The notes beneath the pieces are model-generated. The model saw nothing but the letters and a program-made list of their open reading frames with translations, was not told where the DNA came from and did not search any database. A stretch of 64,000 nucleotides of DNA from assembly GCA_001630475.1 (NCBI GenBank), contig KV419425.1:169397-233396 (forward strand). Direction: 5' to 3'. Positions 33,702 to 46,163 of the stretch are shown here, piece after piece. Position numbers and translations under genes: made by a program. The stretch is from Sistotremastrum niveocremeum HHB9708. Taxonomy: Eukaryota > Basidiomycota > Agaricomycetes > Sistotremastrales > Sistotremastraceae. Positions within the stretch are counted from its first letter, which is position 1; each line of letters opens with the position of its first letter.

Positions 33702-35775
33702 ATGGCCCCTCGTCACTCCCTCTATGAATTCGTTCGCTATTCCATCAATTCGCTGCTCTCCCCAAGTCGGGATCCAACGCGATATCTGCCTACGGATGTT
33801 CTTATCGAGATATGTCAATTATTATCCGTATACGACGTTCTTGCTCTCCGACGCGTGAGCATTCCTTTCCTTGGTATCATCACCTCTTGTCTCATATCTC
33901 GTTCTAGGTCAACCGCACCTTCTATCGGCTCACCCACGAACCGATAATCTGGAAGCAACTCCTTCTCAACTCGAAGTTCCGTCCTCCTCAACTCCCTCCG
34001 ACACCTTCGCACTCTCTCGGAGTCATCGAACAGTCCGCCGCAGAACTCGCTCTCCGCAGAGCATACACTCTAGAGATGGAGTGGAAACACGACAGTACAT
34101 GTGCATGCCACACGCAATTCGACTCTTTCGGTAAAGTGTTCAAGATGTCCATTGTTCCCGGAGGCAAATACTTGGTCAGCACATTGCTGGATGACCAGTC
34201 TCAACAGATCTGTCTCAGCCTGTGGGATTTGGATCATAAGAGAGGAGATTTCAGCGAGGCTCCGTTGGCGAAGACGATGCTTGGACAGGAAGTGATGGAG
34301 ATGAAATCGAGATATATGAGCGTGAGAGGGATTAAGGGTATCGTGATTGCCCTGTTGATGAAAGTAGAGGACTCAAAGAAGTGAGTGACGATGTTATTGC
34401 CAAGTTGTTCGTAATATTGACGCGACTGTTGCAGCAAAACTATGACCTCAGTTCTGTTCGTTCCTCTCAAACCCCTAGAGGATTTCGCACTACTGCGACG
34501 CAGCGCGGGAGTAAATCAAGCGGAAGCGGCAAATTTGGCCACATCGCAAAGCCCGCCGTTCATCAACATATACACCCGCGATGCTTCGAGTCGCGTCGAG
34601 GGTTTGACGCTAGAGATGATGGGCGGTGTCCCATACCTGGGGCTTATCAAGGACGCGAAAACAGTTGTTCTTCAGAGCCTTGAGACAGGACTTAGAACGT
34701 TCATCACACCCCATGACCCTCTAGTCGAACACAATCCGTCACTGGTAAGTCCCCCCGTCTTCGATGCAGCACTTTCTTGAGCTTTTTCTTCAGCAATGTA
34801 TCTGCCGTGCCATCAAAATCTTCCCCGCTCAACGACAAGTATTGGTCATACGCGAACTCCGACTTCGAGGAGAAAGATATATGAAATACTGGATTGAATT
34901 CTTTGACATTCCCCTTTCACACGGGAAATTCACAGAGTCGATGTCCACATACAAACAAGTCGTCGCCGCCGTGCATATCAAGACCTTTCACATCACGGAC
35001 GATGTCTACCATGATGATATCCATCTTTACGACGATTCAGTCAATGCTTTAGTGGCACCGCGCCACAAACCCCCGCCCGTCTCCATCTTCTGCGGTGTCT
35101 CGAGGACGAGTACAGAACCAACTCAACAAGGCCTGTTGGTCGTCCGACTCGAGCCAGAAGCGTATACCTCTCATATGACTCTCGATGGATCAAAGAGCAG
35201 TCAAGGCAGATTATCCTATCGATACGTCGTCATTCCCGATAATATCTGGTTTTCGACCCACCGGAGACATCATATTGTCCTGGGCGGTGCACAGCGCTCA
35301 CTATGGATCTCCGACCTCGACCCTTCCGAGCCTTCAAAAGACGGTACCAAAGCTCCTCCACCCAAATCTATCTCAGAATACGGCGACCCCTGGCGTCTGC
35401 GCCACATCGTTCGATATTTCCCGGCGAAGTTCACGCCTGGGATGAGTGCCGATGAAGTGGCGAAGGAACAGGCCAGAGCTGCGAAGTTAGTTAAGTTTCA
35501 TCCGGTTGTGGAGAAGGATATGAAGGAGGGTGTTTGTGCGATTGCGTTTGATGAAAGTATTGGAAGGCTTTGTGTTGCTGTGCGTGGGGGGAGGGTTGTG
35601 CATGTTATGGATTATGGAGAGGATATGTGAGTTTTTTTTTGACTTGTGGATGATGGGAGGGATGTTGAGCTGAGTTCGTGCTAGGGATTTGCTGCCTGAA
35701 TTGCAAGCGTTCTATACGAAGATGGATACGGACGAGAAGGCGGATTTGTTAGCTACGGCCATGGAACAAGATTGA
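33702..35775 (+). CDS. F-box domain protein
   Basis: Exons 33702-33854, 33908-34380, 34435-34744, 34794-35626 and 35685-35775 give 619 aa. The F-box is at about residues 27-70 (YLPTDVLIEICQLLSVYDVL, then RRVNRTFYRLTHEPIIWKQL), interrupted by intron 1. In this family the F-box binds Skp1 in SCF ubiquitin ligases, and the C-terminal part chooses the substrate. The remaining 550 residues look like beta-strand repeats, with phrases such as GGKYLVSTLLDD, CLSLWDLDH and ICLVAVRGGRVVHVMDYG-like ends. They resemble a degenerate propeller, as in many agaric F-box proteins. Target unknown. Introns are 50-58 nt and phases agree. Confidence 0.87.
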
Positions 35776-35912
35776 CGTACCAACGCCCCGGAACCAGTGA
35801 CAGCCCTTCTTTAGATGTCATGTATATAGTCTGTTAGTTCGAACATTGTCGTGTATAGACGGACACCGCTTTCCATAAAATTTTGAAGACTTTGGTTTTG
35901 AACTAACCCCTA

Positions 35913-35924
35913 TTACGTCACGTG
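35913..35924 (+). promoter_or_regulatory. overlapping ATF-like TTACGTCA and E-box CACGTG
   Basis: TTACGTCACGTG combines a CRE half-site with an E-box, 222 bp upstream of the coiled-coil gene. Motif evidence only. Confidence 0.25.
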
Positions 35925-36145
35925 CTAGTTTTGACTTCCCATTCCAGCGCGACGCTACAACTGCCTTACACGTTTCAGTCTCTCTCTCAAAGCTACCGGC
36001 ACACGCACTCAGACTATATCCCAGTCTGACAATCCATCTGTTATCCATCCAAATTCCAGAGCATTTGCCAAACATCGAGGCCAGACACGAACAGTCTCTG
36101 CATCCACGCAGGACCTGAACTCCAGCGGTCAACCGCGTTCCAGAG

Positions 36146-39100
36146 ATGTCCCACTCGCTAGAGGACATCTCAACACAATCATTAGGAGCTTTGCCCGGTC
36201 TTCCACCCCTTCCCTCATTATCCAACCTCAATAATTCATCGTCCTTCAACTCCAGCACCAACACCGCTGCATCTCCTTCCCAAAACAGATCTACATCTTC
36301 ACCAGCTGCTTCGTCCCAAGCCACCGCTATTTCAAACTCTGCTACACCGTTTTTGAGTCCCGCGAGACGTGTATCACGAACTCTAGAAGATGTTGCAACG
36401 CCGAGAGTCCGCAAGACTCCTCTCAAAGCCGTGAACGGAGATGAAGACACAGGGAATGACACCGCGCAGGAGACTCCGGTCAAAGAGCGCATTGATCTTC
36501 TCTCGAAGAAGGGCGAGAAGCTTGTTCCAGCGAAGAATATGACACTAAGAGAGCAAGAAAAGGTGCGCTCTCTATGTCACACGAGACTATCACGGGACTG
36601 AACCATGGCTTTAGACTATCGATACCTTAAACACTAAGGTTTGGAAGCTGCAGCTCAAGATTCACTATCTCGAAGAAGCCCTGCAAAAGACACGCTCCCT
36701 ACCGGAACATGCCATAAATCAGCAGAATGTCCAACTCAGAGTGGAATTCCAGGCTATGGAACGGGAGATGAAGAAATGCAAGAAGCTGATGCTGCGGATG
36801 GAGAAAGAGTTGGACCATGTCACTCAGACCGGGGAGCAGGAGAAGGAGTTGAAGGAAGCTTTGGCCGAAAAGACGGCGCAGTTGGAGGAGAAGGAAAGGG
36901 AACTCCGGGAGATGAAACGGAGAGGTGTAGCTGCCGACGACGAAGCTTTGCGGGACGCTGAGACGAAATATCGGGAGATGGAAGATCACATCGAGGACCT
37001 GGAAGACCGTCTGGACGAGGCTCGGGCTCGGTTGGAGGCCGAAGTGAGCGAAGGTGAAAGATTACGAGACATCTTGGATAGAGGAGGCGATGAAGGTCGA
37101 CTTCGTGAATTGGAGGATCTCAACGAGGAACTTCGCCAGCGCCTCGCGGAACTGGAAGACCTTGTCGTCCAGAGAGAGGAAGAACGCGAGGATCTCATCG
37201 ACGAGATTAAAGGGCTTCAACTCAAAGTCGAGGAAATGGAGTCTCGACGGGAAGCGGAGAATATAGAGAGGAGTCAGAGTCGCGCAGAGATTTTCGACCA
37301 GAGGGAGGAGAGGGAGGGTATGGAGCATGAAATCAACACCCTGCGAGACCGATTGGCCCGAATGACACTGGATCTCGAACAGGCAGAAGAGGAGATCGAG
37401 AAGAAGGATGTCGAGCTGGAGGATATCGAGGCCCAGATGAACGAGGAAATAATGACCAGAGAAGAACAATGGAGAGAAGAAGTCAATGAGGCGAAGAAGC
37501 AGAATGAGGAGCTCCGCGACGTAAGTTGCTCTCATGCACAGCGTTTATCATCTTGACTAATGAGCTGTGTCCAGGTGATACAAGAACGCGACGCCGAGTC
37601 GCGGGAGCTCCGCGAACGACTTTCTGAGCATGAAGCTGACACGGACGCCCTCCGTGAAGATCTGGAAGCTCTCGTTACGCGTGTCGACGAGGAAGCCGCG
37701 GAGAAAGCTCAGGAGATCGCTGCTGCCAACGCGGAAATCCAACGACTTAGCGACAGGATCTTCGAGTTGGAAGACGAGAAGGAAGAAACGGACAAGTGGA
37801 TCAGCGACGCGAAGGCTGACTTGGAAGAGTTGTCCGAACTTGTCAATGCGCTCAAGAGCGTAAGCTAACTCTCTGGCTACTTTCTAAACGTCGTGCTGAT
37901 ACACACATCACTTTGCAGAAACTCTCGGCGAAGAAGAACGAAGTACAGGAGCTCACAGCTACTCTCCAAGAATCCCAGAAGCAGAACATCGCGCATCGCG
38001 AACGCCAAGAAGAGCTCGCCCGACACATCGAAGATCTCGTTTCGACCATCAACGAAACACGTGGCGACTACGAATCTCTCCAACGCAAACTCGACGCGGC
38101 CAAGCGACAACACGAAGAAGAACTTCGTAAAGAACGTCAGGAAGTCGAAGCCAAAGATTCGGCGCTCAAGTCAACACTGGATGACCTGGCGAAGACGATG
38201 CGGGATTTAGCCTCGAGAGAGGCTGATCTCAGGGCGCTCGAGAATGCTGTCACGGATGCTAGACAATTGGGCGCCAGTCAGAGTGCGGATCGTCTGGGTA
38301 TGCAGGTCGAGATTGATCGTCTCAAGCGAGAAGTCGCCACCCTGGAGGACTTGTTGCAGCGTGCGAGGAAAGATCTTGATGATCGGGAGAATCGAGGACG
38401 GGATCGAGAATCGTCGTTGGATCAGCTTCACGTTCAGAAGCGAGAGTTGGAGTCACAGCTTGCTGCTCAGACTCAAGCACGACTTAATCTTTCTGAGAAG
38501 CTCGATGCGGTCCAGGCTGCGTTGAAGACGAACGAAACGGAGCTGACGACTGTCAAGGCGAAATTGAACGAGGCGGAAGCTACGCTGGCGAAGACTCAGA
38601 GGAGCATGTTAGGGAGCGAAAGCCAATATCGCGATCAGCTCACAGAGAGGAATACGCTGCTACTTACTATCTATCAGTACATGGACAAGATATTGGGTGT
38701 GGATAAGACACCGGTGAGCACTATCTTTTCTCAGTTGTTCATTTCTAACGCCTTGGACAGAAGAAAGCCGGTCAAGCCGAAACCAAGCCTTTCACCAACT
38801 TCGCCGTCTTCCACGACAATCTCATCACTCGCCTCAAATCGCTGAGCCAAGTCCAATCCGACTTCGAAAAGCGCTGCCATGAAGCGGAGAAACGATATGC
38901 CGATAAGCTCGACAGCATTCGCAAGATGCTTGACGGGAAGATGAGAGCTATCGAGAAGATGGAAAGCAACTCGACGAAGCTCGCCGACGCCAAAGCTCAA
39001 TGGAGACGCAAGTATCATGAGAAGGAACATGAACTAGAAAGTCTCAAGGTCCTTCAACCTTTTCATAACCAAAGAATATATCTAATCAAAGCACTTCAGG

Positions 39101-39573
39101 CGTCTCATTCCGGGACTGTATCTCAATTGACAGCTGCTCGTCGTGCGGCACCATCTGAATCTGCGGAGTTGAAATCTGCAGTGACGAGGGCGATCACGGC
39201 TGAGAGACGGGCGAATAATCATGGGAATCAGCTGGCGCAGGTTGAAGAGTCGCTGGCGCATCACAAAAAGCAGTGGGAGGAGGCCGAGAAGAAATGGGAG
39301 GCGAGGGTGAAGGAGTACCAGAATCGTATTCGAGAAGCAGAGGAGAAGTTGAAGAGAGAACGGCAGGGCGGGAAGGAGAGAATCCAGGAGTTGGAGAACA
39401 ACAGCAAGTAAGTGCTCGCGTCGCCTTCAATGACTCAGACTGATCATTTTCGACTTCCTACACGCAGGTTATTACAGCAACAGGTTGAAGGGCAAACGAA
39501 GCGTATCAAGCAACTGGAGGACTTGGTGAACGCTGGGAGGGCCACAACCAGCTCCGGAACACCTCATCGATGA
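36146..39573 (+). CDS. coiled-coil spindle pole/microtubule-organising protein with centrosomin N-terminal motif
   Basis: Exons 36146-36562, 36615-37520, 37575-37859, 37919-38713, 38761-39048, 39100-39407 and 39468-39573 give 1034 aa. After a Ser-rich disordered N-terminus (1-120) comes LREQEKTIDTLNTKVWKLQL (134-153, split by intron 1), continuing IHYLEEALQK. This is the centrosomin motif 1 (Cnn_1N), which in the Mto1/Pcp1 family recruits or activates the gamma-tubulin complex. The rest is an almost unbroken coiled coil (about 165-800 and 830-1020) with heptads rich in E, K, L and R. The protein should sit at the spindle pole body or other microtubule-organising sites. The 51-nt intron 39049-39099 is in frame without stops and has a weak GTCCTT donor, so it may be retained. 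I cannot separate Mto1 from Pcp1. Confidence 0.87.
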
Positions 39574-40006
39574 TGATAATCATGAGCATTGATCGCTCTT
39601 TGCATATCCTTCATACTTCGCCTTCGTATCAGACTTATAATCGGGCATTATGACCATGATGTAATACTACCACCCTGTATCATTATCTAGTGAACCCACT
39701 ACTATGTATTCTAGTCCTTCCCTGCCATTATCGCAATTTTTTGAAGGCAGCGAAGGCGTATTCATGAGCCTGTGCAATGGCCGCTTGAGGCTTCGGAAGG
39801 TTCAAGCAGGAAGACAGACCACCTATGTTCCAGTGAATATGAGGATGCTAATATTGATAAAATGATCGACGAGCAACAGTGTGTGATAGCAAAGTAGTAA
39901 GATATGATCAGCAATAATCAAGAACGCAAGGGTATGATGACGATACATCAAAAATGATTATAGATTGCGCGACCAGAATGCAGGTATTATGTGCAGTGAA
40001 TATATG
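39574..40006. other. convergent 3' flanks, nothing recognised
   Basis: The spacer between the stop of the coiled-coil gene and the stop of kinase-like K1. AT-rich, consistent with two 3' UTRs. Confidence 0.5.
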
Positions 40007-41397
40007 TCAGAAGAGCAAGCGAAGACGACCTAAAATCTTGGCTACAAGGGTCATCGGCTCTACTTCTTCCGTCTTCAATTCGGGGATAGGGGGTTGAATA
40101 GGATGATATCTCTTGACGCGAGCTCGGTAGATGTGTTTCCGAACGTCGTCGTCAACAACGTCGAGGTGCTCGCCAAAGCCTCTCAAGGGGGTGCGGAGGG
40201 ACGTCACGGTCTGCTCTTGAAGTAGTGAGTGAACTTTCGAAAGCACATCCATTGCTGAGGGTCTTTCTTTCGGGTTGTCTCGTTGCATCTCGGTGACGAT
40301 GGGCTTGATGAATTCCAGGCCTTTATAACCATAGTACGACTAAGAAACTGATCAGTGTCGAGTTAATATCCTGTTGTGCTCGTACTGCTGACCTCCCATA
40401 AAGCGTCGTGCAGCATGTCACCCATAGCACGTATATCCAAGGCGAAGGGATCATATGACTCTCCGGTAGCGAACTCCGGTACGTCCAAGTCATGTCCCAC
40501 CGCTCCATAGATGTATTCTCTTGCCTCAAAGCTTTCAAACATGACTGATTCGCCAAAGTCGATAATGAGATACTGAACCTGAGCTAAGGTCCTACAAGAG
40601 TGCGGTTCGTTTGAGGTGAGCTTGGGAGAATTTGGATTCGGAGCGTGAAGTAGAGGGCGAACATGGTGAAATCCTTTAGGGAAGAATCCCGTCTTTCCGG
40701 ATCCAGGATTCATCATCGTATTTTGATGACACATATCCCTGAAATAGTATGAAGAGCGGTATAAATCATAGAGAAAAGATACACACAGGTGTGCAATATT
40801 GTGTTCATGCAGAAAGGCAAGGCCCTAGAATACGTTGACCCGTCTGCTCGAGGTCAGGCAACATTTCTCACCTGAACCAAGTGATAGAGACAAGAAAGCA
40901 GTTCGCCCATCGTCTCGAACCGCAGAATACGATAGGTAACAAGAAGCGGCATAACAGTAAGGACGAAGTCGTCAGTGTCCGGAAGTGGATGAACCGCTAA
41001 GAGAGGTACAGAGTGGTTTCGAGGGTCAGACGCTCTCTCTGGTGAGGTCAGATATTGCCAAATAGGCAGCTCCTTAGTACGAGTAGGCACGAGTTTGAGA
41101 GCGACACGTCGTCCGTCGCTATCTCTGACTGCATCCAGAACCAGAGCTCGAAACTGCCAGTGAGCGATGATATGTTAGCTTCCTTGGTGATGAAAGTATG
41201 AACAGAGACCTCACATTGAGCACCAAAGAATCCTCGCTTTTCCTCTGAGGAATGCCACTCGTTAACCACGATGCTTTCCATTTTGGCTGGTATCGCCGTC
41301 GCAGACTGTATCCGATGCTTTTCAGCCATGGTTGATAGTGGGCCCACCGCTTCTCAGGACCAGCTAGCGTTTCGAATGCTGATCTCTCCCTGGGCAT
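40007..41397 (-). CDS. kinase-like protein K1 (cluster subfamily A)
   Basis: Minus-strand exons 41397-41215, 41153-40872, 40824-40787, 40738-40393 and 40339-40007 give 393 aa. The family has an N-terminal block (YQPWLKSIGY near residue 21), a beta3-type lysine (RRVALKLVP), and LPDTDDFVLTVMPLL as hinge. The catalytic loop is AHLDMCHQN, and the metal-binding motif is DFGES. VPEF and DIRAMGDM stand for APE and the helix F Asp. The HRD arginine is leucine, but the catalytic Asp, Asn, DFG Asp and Lys remain, while no glycine-rich loop is visible. It could be an active non-RD kinase or a pseudokinase. A TATAAAAAG on the minus strand (41456-41464) lies about 60 bp upstream of the ATG and supports this start. 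The N-terminal extension of its relative K5 is decayed here. Confidence 0.85.
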
Positions 41398-41455
41398 CTT
41401 GTTTCGGTTGAAGCTTTCCGCCTGCCATAAGACATTCTCTTTATCATGGTGCTCC

Positions 41456-41464
41456 TTTTTATAG
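41456..41464 (-). promoter_or_regulatory. TATA box of K1
   Basis: TATAAAAAG on the minus strand, about 60 bp upstream of the K1 start codon. It lies inside DNA that is coding in the K5 homologue, so K1 appears to start further inside the ancestral gene. Confidence 0.4.
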
Positions 41465-41988
41465 TGCTCTTTTGGGTCGTCTTGCAGCGACCAGAACAAG
41501 GTCAAGCAGACGGCGACCAAGGCCCAAACTATGGATGTCCTTGTCGAGTCGATTGAGCATGGAAATGCAACCTATTCCATCCAGGACAATGAAGACTTTG
41601 TACGGTAGCCCTTGTCTCGGGCGGCAACTGAGACATGTGCAGGACCGATCGTACAAATGAACTGTCTTGAACTTGAAGAGCCTCTGCATTTCACCGGATC
41701 CGGCAACAGCAACAGCAAGAGCCTTGTCTTCCATATTATCGCATGCGTTTGCATTTGCGAGTTCTTTATGTGGATGCTCCAGGACAGGAAGACAGCTGAG
41801 AGCATTCCGTCATCCCGAGATATGAGATTCGTATGATGGTTGAGGAGGAAAAGTACAGAAAATCAGGGTCGTACGCGCGACGGCAACGACAGCGCCACGA
41901 ATTCGAAATGGTCCTAATAAATACTAGTAGGATACGAAAGAAAGTACAAGTTCTAAATCATTGTTCCCAATCCACGTAGTTACCGACA

Positions 41989-42015
41989 CCCTGCTCGACG
42001 TGCATCCTCTCCCTG
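41989..42015 (+). pseudogene. relic of a subfamily B kinase-like exon
   Basis: Twenty-seven bases are identical to K4 exon 2 (the LLDVHPLP-coding region) but embedded in unrelated DNA, on the strand opposite to K1 and K2. It marks a lost plus-strand copy between them. The surrounding 41.4-42.3 kb is otherwise non-coding, apart from the decayed K1 N-terminal extension at about 41400-41750. Confidence 0.5.
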
Positions 42016-42359
42016 GATAAAGTATCTCCGATGGTTTCACAATGAAAAGCTTTGAGGGGCTGTCAAAACATATGACATCGGATTTTTCGACATCCTGATG
42101 ATGGAAGCGGCGCTCAATACCTCGCTGTATATTACAGTAGACGAGAGGACCTCTGGAATTCAGAGAAAACTCTGGAACTGCAAGCTCATCTTGCCAAAGC
42201 TATACCGGTATATATTATGTTAGATTGTGAAATGTCATTAGGTATGGGAGGGAAGTCGTATGAAGCAGTCCGCGTGGATGTAGGAATATACGAACACACA
42301 AAGCTCCGTAGAAATAAATGAGAAGGATAGATGACAAGAAAATACGACCAGCGTCGGAT

Positions 42360-43764
42360 TTACAGCCAGAACTTAAATCTGCTCCACCACCTAGACAAGA
42401 GCGAAAGAGGCTTGACCTCTTCAACCTTTAGCTCGGGGATAGAAGGTTGAATCGGATGGATGCCTTTTACACGTGCCTCAAGGACACGACGACGAACCTC
42501 ATACGGCACAGGACCAGAAGCTGATTCTCGATTTTTGAGTGGTTTTCTAAGTGATGTTACGGACTGGGCAGCAATCAGCGCAGAAAGCTCAGTGAGCGCT
42601 TCGTCCGCAGACGGGCGCTCCGTGGGATCATCAACGCGCATTTTTGCGACCAGGTCTTCGAGCAATTCGAGTTCGCTGTAGGTCTGAGATTCATTATAAT
42701 CAGCATCTATGCTCAGGAAACGCATAAAGAATGAATTACCAGAAGAAGTCCCTCGTTCAAGGTTTCTCCCAACGTCCGGACGTCGAGAGGAAATGGATCG
42801 TAAGGCTCATCTTCGTCCGCAAATTCTGGGACGTTCAGATAATGACCCACGGAGCCACTTATTCGATGCCTTCTCTCGTAGCTTTCGAACCTGACCGATT
42901 GCCCAAAGTCGATGTAATAAAATTTCACGAAGCCTAACGTCCTGGACGCATGCGGAAGAGACGAGGCCAGTCGAGGAGAATTCGGATCGGGCTGATACAG
43001 GGAAAATCGAACAGGATGGAATCCTTGCGGGAACAGTTTAGTACCAGGATCGTACATTGTATTATGAGGACAGATGTCACTGGTAATCATTTCAGCTCAG
43101 CAAATTTTACGAGCAGCCGTGTTGCTTACAGGTGTGTTACGTGATGTTCGTGTAAGAATGCAAGGCCCTAATAGTCGTCAGAGATATTCAAGACTTCAAC
43201 TATGACATACCTGTATAAGATGATATACACAAGAAATGACCTCGCCCACGGTGTCGAAGCGGGGTATTTGATAATTCAAGAGCAAAGGCATGACGGCAAG
43301 AACTGATTCGTCGGTATCTGGGAGCGGGTGAACAGCGAGGAGGGGGACGCAGTGATTGCGCGTGTCGGCGAGCATCTCTGGAGAGGAGAGATACCGCCAT
43401 ATGGGAATCTCTTGTGTAGCCGTTGGCACGAGTTTCAAAGCCACTGGAAAGCCATCGCTTGCTCTTTTCGCGTCCAATACCAATGCTCGCATCTATATAC
43501 ATGGTTGGGAGATTAATTCTGGATTGTGTAGAAAGAGGACAGAGACTCAACGTTTGACACCAAGTAGTCTTCACTCTCCAATTTAGGGTAATCACTCGTG
43601 AGCCAAGACGGTTTCCAATCCGGCTGAAACCTCGCGCGAAGGACGTATCCTATGCTCTTGAGCCACGGTTGATATCTTCCCCAATAAAGCTCGGATCCAA
43701 TGAGGTGTTCAGTGACTGACGGTTTCCGAATTATCTCTATGCATTTAGTGCTCGTAGAGTGCAT
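42360..43764 (-). CDS. kinase-like protein K2 (cluster subfamily A)
   Basis: Minus-strand exons 43764-43552, 43492-43211, 43167-43130, 43079-42740 and 42683-42360 give 398 aa. Exon lengths of 282 and 38 nt and all phases equal those of K1. Key motifs are YQPWLKSIGYVLRARFQPDW, VALKLVP, THLDICPHN (catalytic loop with HLD), DFGQS (the usual Glu after DFG is Gln) and DVRTLGETL. The C-terminal tail is HPIQPSIPELKVEEV, typical of subfamily A. The ATG at 43764 is the first in frame. Upstream DNA to about 44010 still resembles the K5 N-terminal extension (ALVHVSVIVRDKGYTSY) but is closed by an in-frame TAG, so K2 has either lost the extension or splices around it. Confidence 0.82.
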
Positions 43765-44224
43765 GCCTGTAGCTTGGAAAGAAGATGGAGGGGTTTCGGC
43801 GTCGAAGTCCTTGAGTACTGCGTGGGCGAGCTTGGAAATGCGAGACAAGCCATTGAGGTCAGTGTAGCTTGTGTAGCCCTTGTCTCTGACAATAACTGAG
43901 ACATGTACAAGAGCGGCCGTATGAGTGAAGCGTCTCTACAAGTACGCTTTCTCAGATGCGGCGGCCCGGGCAACAGCCTTGTCCAGCGCATGATAATCAC
44001 ATGCGAGGTTCGTGGAACATACAGTATACATAAGTTTGCGGATAATTTATATATGAAGAACATTTTAGCGTAATCAGTAGATCTATAGAGTGAGGAAGAA
44101 GGGCGAATGCATTCGTTGCGGCGTTGAGCCCGATAAGGGCAAGTATAAAAATTAGCATTAAAACGAGAATTCAGACTCTCAACCGAGTAGAAAAGAGTAC
44201 ATCCGAAGCGTGTAGACAATGAAG

Positions 44225-45880
44225 TTAGAACCAGAACTTGAGTCTTCCCCACCATCTGAATAGAAGCGGAAGAGGCTTGGCCTCCTCGAGCTTCAATTCG
44301 GGTATAGGAGGCTGAATAGGATGGACGCCTTTCACCCTGGCTTCAAAAACGCGGCGGCGGATGTCCTCCGATACTGGAGACGCGGTCATTCCTTGCACTT
44401 TCAGAGGCTTCCTCAGCGTCGTCAAGCTTAGGGTAGCTATCAGCGAAGAAACCTCGGATAATGCTTCTGCGGCGGATATTCGTTCGGTGGGATCATCCAC
44501 GCGCATTTTTGACAAGACTTCGTCAAGCAGTCCGAGATCTGTATGGCGCTAAAATCGAACCTAATCAAAAACAGCGCCGAAGATTAAAAAAGCGGAATAT
44601 TACTGATGAAAATCCTTTATGTAGTGTCTCTCCCAGTGTCCGGATGTCTAGCGGAAATGGATCGTATGGTTTATCCTCGGCAAACTCGGGGACATCTAGG
44701 AAATGGCCGACCGGGCCTGATATATAGTGCCTTTTCTCATAGCTCTCAAACATGACCGACTCCCCGAAATCAATGAAATGGTATTTCACGGGGGCAAGCG
44801 TCCTGAAAGAATATGGGCGTGATGTCATGAGTTGAGGGGATTGTGGATCTGGCGTGTAGGAGGATGGTTGAAGAGGATGAAAGCCTTTAGGGTACAGCTG
44901 GGACCCAGGATCGTGCATGGTATTTTGAGCGCAAATGTCACTTAAGCCGAAGGTTAGGTTACAAAACACGTGGATGATGATGCCTGGCTCACAGATGTGC
45001 TACGTTGTGCTCGTGCAAGAATGTCAGGCCCTTACGAGTGTCAGATATATTCTGTGCTGTCTCAACGAAATACCTGTATCAGGTGGTGGACGCAGGACAG
45101 TACCTCGCCCACAGTGTCGAATCGGGGTATCTGATAGTTCAACAGCAGGGGCATGACAGCAAGAACCAGCTCGTCGGTATCTGGAAGCGGGTGAATCGCA
45201 ATAAGGGGGACACAGTGATTGCGGCTGTCGACAAGCCTCTCCGGAGAGGAAAGATATTGCCATATGGGAAGTTCTTGAGTCGTCGTCGGAACAAGTTTCA
45301 AGCCACGGGAAAATTGTCGCACTCTCTTCTCGCGTCCAATACTAAAGCTCGCAGCTACGTATCTTATCATAAGTCGAAGAAGGACATGTAAATGACAGAC
45401 TCAACTTGTGCAACTAAAGAGTCTTCGCTCTCTGATTCTGGTCGGTTGCTCGTGAGCCATGACGGTTTCCAATCCGGCTGATATCTAGGACGAAGAATAT
45501 ATCCTATGCTCTTGAGCCACGCGGTCGGTATCTTGCCCAATAACGCTCAGCTCCAATGAGATGCTCGCTAATCAAAGAATCAGGGATTATGAGTGGGGAT
45601 TTCGTATGCTCAGAGTTCATGATTTCGAAAGGAGATGGAGGCGTCTCAGGATGGAAATTCTTGTGAGCCTGACTGCAGTATTGAGCTTATTAGCTTGATG
45701 ATGTAACGGGATCCATCCGGGGTAGTGTAGCTTTTGCAGGCCTTGTCTTAGGCAAGAACTTGTACTGAGACATGTCCAAGAGCCGCCGCACAAATGAAGC
45801 GCAGCGCCTCTAGATCTACATTTCCCAGCTGGCCAGGCACGGCAACAGCCAGACATGTGTACACATTTGAATAAGTACTT
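44225..45880 (-). pseudogene. K3, frameshifted copy of kinase-like K5
   Basis: The five-exon layout is preserved (3' exons 45030-44993, 44940-44604 and 44548-44225 are intact, with AHLDICAQN and DFGES), and the DNA is very close to K5. Three lesions break it. A one-base deletion near 45301 removes the frame at the VALKL lysine. A two-base insertion near 45520-45526 turns YQPWLKS into YRPRGSRA followed by a stop. An insertion of about 16 bp at 45668-45694, plus a stop before DKACK, disrupt the N-terminal extension. A truncated C-terminal product might still be made from an internal start. This is recent decay after duplication. Confidence 0.8.
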
Positions 45881-46163
45881 GCATTTGTGATCCCATGTTG
45901 CACATGTGAGTTTTACTATGAGGATGCCCCATATAACGGAGAGAGATGGCATTATGTTACGAGCGAGGCTGAAAGAAATCTTGCAAGAGGTATAATAAAG
46001 CAGTGCGTAGAGGATCTAGAGAATAGTACCGGTATAGATGATGGCCAAATAAGTAGAGAAGAGGAGGAAAGGAGGGTCGCGCGCGACTGCGCAGGTCAGT
46101 TTGCGACTACCCAAAACGAAAGAGTCCAGAGAGGTATAAGACGATAAAAAAGGCTATCGATTG

